From: CALRQJ02 sp943370285
Lineage (GTDB): Bacteria > Bacteroidota > Bacteroidia > Chitinophagales > Chitinophagaceae
DNA length: 64,000 nt
Reading direction: 5' to 3'
Assembly (NCBI GenBank): GCA_943370285.1
Contig: CALRQJ020000016.1
Location: 1-64,000, forward strand
Of this stretch, positions 59,038-64,000 are shown in pieces. The notes beneath the pieces are model-generated. The model ran no database searches and was not told where the DNA came from. It saw nothing but the letters and a program-made list of their open reading frames with translations. Both the position numbers and the translations under genes were made by a program. Position 1 is the first letter of the stretch; each line of letters opens with the position of its first letter.

Positions 59038-59397
59038 TTAGTGAGCAACAGGTGATGGTGCCTTAAACTTAGGTACGGTTACCTTGTGCTTGTAAGGGTA
59101 GATATAAGTGGTATTGCCCTTTTCGTAGTGAAGCACACCATTCAATTGCATACCTGTATTATTTTTCTGTTGAGATGTAACTTGAGAGTTTTTCAACGTT
59201 AAGCCATAACTCAATGAAACAACAGAAATGTTTTTGAAGTTCTTATTGAAATTCTTTAGGGTGAATTTCTCTTTTTTAGCGCTGTTATTAGAAGAACCCG
59301 AAACTGAACCAGTAAACGCAAAGGCAACCTGAACTGCTAGCACTGCTGCCAGCATTACAGTTATTTTTTGCCATTTTATGTGTTTACGTATGTTCAT
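59038..59397 (-). CDS. Small basic exported protein, unknown
   Basis: This 119-residue protein has an N-terminal signal (MNIRKHIKWQKITVMLAAVLAVQVAFA). The mature part is Ser/Asn/Lys-rich (KKEKFTLKNFNKNFKNISVVSLSYGL) and ends in KFKAPSPVAH. I do not recognise it. The ATG at 59397 is preferred to the frame's upstream start at 59433 because the signal peptide begins there. It is divergent from the TPR gene. Confidence 0.62.
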   Translation of the reverse strand: MNIRKHIKWQKITVMLAAVLAVQVAFAFTGSVSGSSNNSAKKEKFTLKNFNKNFKNISVVSLSYGLTLKNSQVTSQQKNNTGMQLNGVLHYEKGNTTYIYPYKHKVTVPKFKAPSPVAH

Positions 59398-59533
59398 TTG
59401 ATGTAAAAATAGGGTTTTCCCTTTATTTAACAATACTTTCTTTGAATTATAATAACGTTAACAAATAAAAAAAGTTTCAAAAAAAGCTAAAAATAATTTT
59501 TTACTTGTTAATTTTCATAAACCAACAGTCCAA

Positions 59534-60952
59534 ATGAAAGAAAATCCATTTCGTCAAGACCGAGAAGAATTGAGAGAATTGCTCAGGCAATACGACAATC
59601 TTAAGCTCGGTAGGCAACATGCATTCCTCGAAGAAGAGGCATTTGAACGCATTATTGACCATTTCGACGATGAGGATGATCTCACCAAGGCTTTAGAAGC
59701 TGCAACTATTGGTTTAGAACAATTTCCTTATTCCTCAGCATTGATGCTCAAAAAAGCCGATTTGTTGCTTGCTACCCGAAAATATTACCAAGCCTTAGAT
59801 ATTTTAGAAAAAGCCGAACTCTTTGATCATAACGATATCAATCTGTACATCCTTAAAACAGATGTGTACTTGGCTTTAGAATGGCATGATAAAGCCGTTG
59901 CCGTTTTAGAAGAAGCATTGCAGTTGTTTGAAGGCGATGAAAGATTAGAATTATTGTTTGAATTAACAGATGTATATGATGATTATGAAGAGTTTGATAA
60001 AGTGTTTGATTGTTTGAAATTGATTTTAGAAGAAGAACCCAATAATGAAGAAGCACTGTATAAAATTTGTTTTTGGACAGATTTCACCGGCCGCAATGAA
60101 GAAAGCATAAAACTGCATCTCAAAATCATTGAAGAATTCCCCTACAACGAATTAGCCTGGTTTAATGTTGGTGCTGCATATCAAGGATTGAAATTGTACG
60201 AAAAAGCAATTGATGCCTATCAATACGCCATAGCTATTGACGAAAAGTTTGATTATGCTTATCGTAACATGGGTGATGCCTATTTGCGATTGAGAAAATA
60301 TAAAGATGCCATTGAAGCATTAGAAAAAGTGCTTGAATTAAGCAGACCCGAGGAAGTTATTTATGAAGCGATAGGGCACTGTTACCACAAGTTGCGCAAC
60401 TATGCTCAAGCAAGAATAAATTACCGCAAAGCATCGCATTTACATCCTGAAGATAGTAAGCTGTATTACAAGCTGGCATTGACTTACATTAACGAAGAGT
60501 TATGGGAAAGTGCCATCAAACAATTAGAAAACGCCATGCGTATTCACCGCAGTGTGCCTGAATTTAATTTGGCAATGGGTGAATGTTTAATGCACTTGGG
60601 CAATACAAAAGAGGCCATCATTTTCTTTGGTAATGTGGTGAGGGCAAGGCCAAAAAGCATTTCGGGTTGGGAGTCACTAATCAATTGTTTGTACCAAGCC
60701 GAGTATTACGAAGAAGCTATTGAACAATGTTTAGTTGCAGCCGAAGCAACTAATGGCAAGCCTTTGTTTTTCTACTATGCTGCCGCATTATATTTTGCCA
60801 TGAAAAAGCCCAAAGAAGCTTTATTGCATTTGGAGAAAGGATTAGCCGCAGCACCAAAATTGGTTAAAAAATTCATCGAACTTAACCCGGCTATTTTACA
60901 AAACCCGCAAGTAGTAGATGTAATGGCGAGATACAAAAAAAACAAAAAATAA
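59534..60952 (+). CDS. Tetratricopeptide repeat protein
   Basis: This 472-residue cytoplasmic protein has no signal peptide. From about residue 45 to the end it consists of consecutive TPR units of 34 residues, seen in ALEAATIGLEQFPYSSALML, YQALDILEKAELFDHNDINL, YEKAIDAYQYAIAIDEKFDYAYRNMGDAYLRL and later repeats. Glu/Asp are abundant, making it acidic. TPR proteins act as protein-binding scaffolds; the partner is unknown. Related TPR proteins of this size are common in Chitinophagales. Confidence 0.9.
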   Translation: MKENPFRQDREELRELLRQYDNLKLGRQHAFLEEEAFERIIDHFDDEDDLTKALEAATIGLEQFPYSSALMLKKADLLLATRKYYQALDILEKAELFDHNDINLYILKTDVYLALEWHDKAVAVLEEALQLFEGDERLELLFELTDVYDDYEEFDKVFDCLKLILEEEPNNEEALYKICFWTDFTGRNEESIKLHLKIIEEFPYNELAWFNVGAAYQGLKLYEKAIDAYQYAIAIDEKFDYAYRNMGDAYLRLRKYKDAIEALEKVLELSRPEEVIYEAIGHCYHKLRNYAQARINYRKASHLHPEDSKLYYKLALTYINEELWESAIKQLENAMRIHRSVPEFNLAMGECLMHLGNTKEAIIFFGNVVRARPKSISGWESLINCLYQAEYYEEAIEQCLVAAEATNGKPLFFYYAAALYFAMKKPKEALLHLEKGLAAAPKLVKKFIELNPAILQNPQVVDVMARYKKNKK

Positions 60953-60970
60953 GCTGCTTTTACATGGCGT

Positions 60971-61378
60971 TTATAAGGTTTCAACGGCATCTTTATGCCT
61001 TATTTTCCACACCAAATAATAATATGCTAATATCAAAATACCAATGGTGAATGGTATGATGGATAAATGTTTGAAGGTGATATCGCCGTACACCACTCCG
61101 GTATCAAAATGTAAAAATTCACTAATCATCCAATAAGAGTTTGCTGTAATCCAAAATACAATAGCAGCATTATGACAGGTTTCTGACATTAATTTTCTAT
61201 TGCGAATGGTGATGATGATGGCAATTATTAGCGTTGGTATAATCATCAAAATACCTAAAGGTTTCCATACCAAACACCAACTGATATCTTTAAACAACCA
61301 AAAAACAATATGTAGGTTTTCCATTTTTCGATAAGCAATAGGAATGGCGTATTGTTCTTGAGTTGATTGATTTGACAT
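60971..61378 (-). CDS. Small integral membrane protein, unknown
   Basis: This 135-residue protein has about four hydrophobic segments (residues 35-52, 65-82, 95-112 and 112-128 approximately). It has no recognised motif. ATG 61378 (MSNQSTQEQYAI) is preferred; the frame extends to a GTG directly abutting the previous stop at 61424. The two genes are probably co-transcribed, with the FAD oxidoreductase first. Confidence 0.7.
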   Translation of the reverse strand: MSNQSTQEQYAIPIAYRKMENLHIVFWLFKDISWCLVWKPLGILMIIPTLIIAIIITIRNRKLMSETCHNAAIVFWITANSYWMISEFLHFDTGVVYGDITFKHLSIIPFTIGILILAYYYLVWKIRHKDAVETL

Positions 61379-61423
61379 TAGTGTTGGTTTTGAAATGCGA
61401 TCAAAAATAGTATTTGCAGCCAC

Positions 61424-62491
61424 TTATACGACCTGACGAGAAAGGATTTTTTTGAATCGACTTACATCAGCTTCTGGGTCAATAGCTTTTCCTTCAACTA
61501 AATGATGTGCTAATTCGACTGCAAACCAAGGCGCTAATGAACAACCTTTTGTACCCATGCCATTTAAAATACCAACATGAGGATGCTTAGGATGTAAGCC
61601 TACAAATGGTCTTCTTTCAACAGCTGCCGGTCTTAAACCTGCCCAATGGTGTACTATTTCAAAAGGAACTTTAAGTACCTGTTGTAATTGTTTGATGGTT
61701 TGTTGTTTAAAGGCTTCGGTGGGTAAGGTTGTTTCATAAGTGTTTTCGTAAGTGCTACCAATCCACCATAATCCATCGTACCAAGGCACAAAAGTAGATT
61801 TGCCAAATTTGTAGATACGATCTTGTGCTAATCCTTCAACCGATGCAATAATTGCTTCGCCTTTATTTTCAATAAATGGCAGTAACGACCAATACGGATG
61901 TTTGAAGCTGTCGGTACCATTGCAGAATATGATTTTTTTTGCTTTAATGCCTTGATATTCTACACCATCAGTAGTCAGCTGAAGTGCTTTCGCATCAAAA
62001 CAATTGGGTATCAAACTATCTTGTTGCAATAAATGATTTCTCCATCCCGCTAAGAGCGGTAACAAATCTATATGCCATACCGGATTAATTTCTAATGGTT
62101 GGTAGATGAAATTAAACCATTGATCAAACGCTGAGGTATCTGAGATATAGCGCAGATAAGGATTAGCGAGTACCACCTTTTTGCGGTAGTTGTTCATCAT
62201 TTCATCTGTAGGCGGAAAGGCAATAATATTTTTTTGGCTGATGACCGTTTGACCAATTGTTGTACCAAAGGCCTGATAAGCATTCCATGTGAATGGAAGG
62301 ATAGCTTCTGCCATCCAAGTTACAGCAGCTTGCCTGCCGGTAATGGGATTGATAACCCCACTCGCAATTTTGGTAGAGGAGAAAGGCCTTTCTTCATCTA
62401 TCACCAATACTTTTTGCCCTTTTTTAATCAGTTCCCAACATAAAAAACTACCACAAATACCTTGACCAATGATGATATAATCTTTCTCCAT
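61424..62491 (-). CDS. FAD-dependent oxidoreductase, DAO family
   Basis: This 355-residue protein has an N-terminal Rossmann motif IIGQGICGSFLCWELI at about 6-21 and the D-amino-acid-oxidase/glycine-oxidase fold. A conserved segment is SGVINPITGRQ at about 44. Later come HWAGLRPAAVERRPFVG and ILNGMGTKGCSLAPWFA, typical of flavin-linked amine oxidases of the DadA/ThiO/MnmC type. The substrate cannot be fixed from sequence; an amino-acid or N-methyl substrate is likely. It is first of two genes with the small membrane protein. Confidence 0.86.
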   Translation of the reverse strand: MEKDYIIIGQGICGSFLCWELIKKGQKVLVIDEERPFSSTKIASGVINPITGRQAAVTWMAEAILPFTWNAYQAFGTTIGQTVISQKNIIAFPPTDEMMNNYRKKVVLANPYLRYISDTSAFDQWFNFIYQPLEINPVWHIDLLPLLAGWRNHLLQQDSLIPNCFDAKALQLTTDGVEYQGIKAKKIIFCNGTDSFKHPYWSLLPFIENKGEAIIASVEGLAQDRIYKFGKSTFVPWYDGLWWIGSTYENTYETTLPTEAFKQQTIKQLQQVLKVPFEIVHHWAGLRPAAVERRPFVGLHPKHPHVGILNGMGTKGCSLAPWFAVELAHHLVEGKAIDPEADVSRFKKILSRQVV

Positions 62492-62551
62492 TATTGTATT
62501 TAAACGGCAAAGGTAATACTACCAATATTCCACCAAAGTAAGGCACATAAA

Positions 62552-62590
62552 AAAAGCTTATGGTGTTACCACAAGCTTTTAAACCCCCAA
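62552..62590 (-). terminator. Terminator downstream of the gene at 62771
   Basis: AAAAGCTT/AAGCTTTT outer and TGGT/ACCA inner arms (62552-62564, 62568-62580) with one mismatch. On the minus strand the stem runs into seven Ts. It lies 191 bases beyond the stop of the gene at 62771, an unusually long 3' segment. Confidence 0.8.
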
Positions 62591-62770
62591 GAATTGGATG
62601 GTAATGTTAGGTAGGAGCTAAATTATCATCCGAGTGCAATATGCACCCAAACTTGCTTAGTCCCTATACTACAAAGCGGGTATTTATGTTAAGTTTTTGT
62701 GAACAGTATTGCTATTGTGTATAATTGTCTGCAAGCCAACAGTTTCTAACTAATTACCAGAAAACTTGAA

Positions 62771-63034
62771 TTATACACTTAAACCCATGGCATTGGCAGT
62801 ATTTACCTCTTGGTATTGTTCGGTACTCCAATTTCCAACTTTACTGCGGAGATAGTTGTCGAGTGTTTCAATATTTTCTGCTTCCCAAACACAGGTTGCT
62901 TCGGTCATATCGGGGTTGGGCATAACTTGTAACACACGGCTTACGCCGGCTTCGGGTAAATTAGGCAAACTTTGTTGAGCACTTGCCCAAAAATCTTGCG
63001 GGTTGTTTACTTTGTGATTAACTACAATAATCAT
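62771..63034 (-). CDS. Small conserved hypothetical protein (ferredoxin-like fold)
   Basis: This 87-residue protein has no signal peptide. Strand/helix order and motifs (MIIVVNHKVNNPQDFWASAQ, GVSRVLQVMPNPDMTEATCVWEAENIETLDNYL) resemble small dimeric alpha-beta barrel proteins of the antibiotic-monooxygenase/DUF4242 kind. No catalytic residue can be assigned. Expression is separate from the flanking genes as far as can be seen. Confidence 0.68.
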   Translation of the reverse strand: MIIVVNHKVNNPQDFWASAQQSLPNLPEAGVSRVLQVMPNPDMTEATCVWEAENIETLDNYLRSKVGNWSTEQYQEVNTANAMGLSV

Positions 63035-63105
63035 AATGGTTGTTTTTAGTGATACAAATTTGCATTATTAAAAACGGCAGGTCAATACCCGACTACGGGT
63101 ATTTA

Positions 63106-63519
63106 TTATTGTTTGTAAAATGATTGTGTTAAGCCATCATGGGCCTCATCCGACAATAATAGGGTACCATTTTCAATACTTTCGACCATGCCATCAGTCA
63201 TTATTCCTGAAAAGTTGATATACCTTTTTGTCTTTGCATTATGAATGCAAGTTTGGTTACTAAGGGTGAAGTTGCCTTGTTCGGCAACCAATCCGTTTGT
63301 ATTTAAAGTATAAGTGTTGTTAGCGGCAATTGATAATACGATTTGTTTACCGGTTGATGTTGGGGTTTCGTGGATGTGATTGGCTAAGCCTCCATCTGTA
63401 CTCAACCATTGCCAATTACCAATTAAATCTGCATTTGCAGTAGTGGATTGTTGTTTAGCGCAAGCTGATAATAGGATGGAGTACATACAGATACTTGCAA
63501 TTATCTTCCAATGCTTCAT
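63106..63519 (-). CDS. Lipocalin-like lipoprotein, unknown
   Basis: This 137-residue protein has a lipoprotein signal ending ILLSAC (Cys20). The mature part contains IGNWQWLSTDGG and later NNTYTLNTNG, a pattern seen in Bacteroidota lipocalin-like/META-type small beta barrels. It would be anchored in the outer or inner membrane and could bind a hydrophobic ligand. No named family is certain. Confidence 0.7.
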   Translation of the reverse strand: MKHWKIIASICMYSILLSACAKQQSTTANADLIGNWQWLSTDGGLANHIHETPTSTGKQIVLSIAANNTYTLNTNGLVAEQGNFTLSNQTCIHNAKTKRYINFSGIMTDGMVESIENGTLLLSDEAHDGLTQSFYKQ

Positions 63520-63574
63520 TGCGTCATTTTTGAAATAGATACGGTCTTACATTCAATCGTTGCCTATCGAATTG

Positions 63575-64000
63575 TTAACGATTGTTTTCATAATAATCCC
63601 ACATCAAACGAAATACTTTTTCTTTTAATGCTTTGCTATCGCTACCTGGAGTAACAGGGGCTAAAAATTGCATCTTCAGTGGTATGGGTAATAGATAGAA
63701 AAATCTATTATTGGGCAAAGCTTTTCCGGTGTTGAATAACAGACAAGGCATAACAGCAGTTTGCGTATCCACAGCTAATTTGAAAGCCCCATCGTAAAAT
63801 TGTTTTAAGGCGTCTTTGGTTCTGTTGCGGGTACCTTCGGGATATATGCACATATGTATACCTATGGCTAAAGTTTGTTTCATGGCATCATAACTACGTC
63901 TACGACTGTTGTCATCCTTTCTATCTACCAAAATAGAACCTTTTCTATAAAACCATCCAAACAATGGAATCTTAGCAAAAGATTTTTTAGCGATGGTTTT
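63575..64000 (-). CDS. 1-acyl-sn-glycerol-3-phosphate acyltransferase, C-terminal part
   Basis: At least 141 codons are visible; the frame is open to base 64000, so the N-terminus, including the HX4D motif, is outside the window. Block II-like IPLFGWFYRKGSILVDRKD, block III YPEGTRNRT and a block IV region AVMPCLLFN place it in the PlsC family. PlsC acylates lysophosphatidic acid in phospholipid synthesis. The C-terminus FRLMWDYYENNR is within the normal range. Confidence 0.88.
   Translation of the reverse strand, partial: KTIAKKSFAKIPLFGWFYRKGSILVDRKDDNSRRRSYDAMKQTLAIGIHMCIYPEGTRNRTKDALKQFYDGAFKLAVDTQTAVMPCLLFNTGKALPNNRFFYLLPIPLKMQFLAPVTPGSDSKALKEKVFRLMWDYYENNR

Overview
The window is an AT-rich chromosomal segment of a member of the Bacteroidota, most likely a Chitinophagales/Chitinophagaceae-type bacterium (the family-level placement is inference). 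The support is: five secreted proteins with type IX secretion system (T9SS) type A C-terminal sorting domains, the gliding/T9SS lipoprotein GldB, TAnnTTTG promoter boxes just upstream of many start codons, almost no Shine-Dalgarno sequences, Bacteroidota-type split gene order (atpD-atpC alone), and Bacteroidota families such as DUF6427-like and DUF4369-TlpA proteins. No rRNA, CRISPR array, transposase, integrase or phage gene was seen.

Layout. 1-2.9 kb: a tandem set of four small secreted pilin-like proteins (the first cut by the window edge), divergent from a PapD-like periplasmic chaperone. 3.0-6.3 kb: acetyl-CoA carboxylase accB-accC, a small ABC ATPase and the GTPase EngB. 6.3-13.1 kb: two T9SS cargo genes interleaved with a tandem duplication that left a fragment of the atpD promoter and first eight codons 1.66 kb upstream of the intact atpD-atpC. 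13.1-21 kb: small conserved proteins, an orphan histidine kinase, queA and two more T9SS cargo proteins. 20.9-30.6 kb: gldB, then a carotenoid island: a CarH/LitR-type MerR-B12 photoreceptor, an ECF sigma factor, crtI, crtB, idi, a crtD-like desaturase, a cruF-like hydratase, crtZ and crtY. Together these should make a hydroxylated monocyclic carotenoid of the saproxanthin type under light control; GGPP synthase and a ketolase are not in the window. 30.8-35.1 kb: a sulfatase lipoprotein and a YHYH-domain lipoprotein, tRNA-Arg(CCG) with a broken tRNA-like copy beside it, and another T9SS protein.

35.2-44 kb: iscS-iscU-iscA, methylmalonyl-CoA epimerase, a sorbosone/glucose dehydrogenase-like lipoprotein, a 34-residue membrane peptide, glyS, a rhodanese and the potassium transporter Kup. 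The gaps here hold dispersed palindromic and low-complexity repeats. 44-64 kb: an unknown secreted protein, a DUF6427-like membrane protein, purQ, a lone DsbD N-terminal domain, a DUF4369-TlpA thioredoxin, an ABC ATPase with a frameshifted permease, dienelactone hydrolase, pyrG, a GIY-YIG/DUF4357 protein, a DUF4407 protein, yidC, a TPR protein, an FAD oxidoreductase, small envelope proteins and the C-terminal part of a PlsC acyltransferase running off the right edge.

The most noteworthy systems are the light-sensing carotenoid cluster, the atpD-fragment duplication, the chaperone/pilin-like array with no usher in view, and the tRNA-Arg pseudo-copy whose arms are replaced by palindromes.
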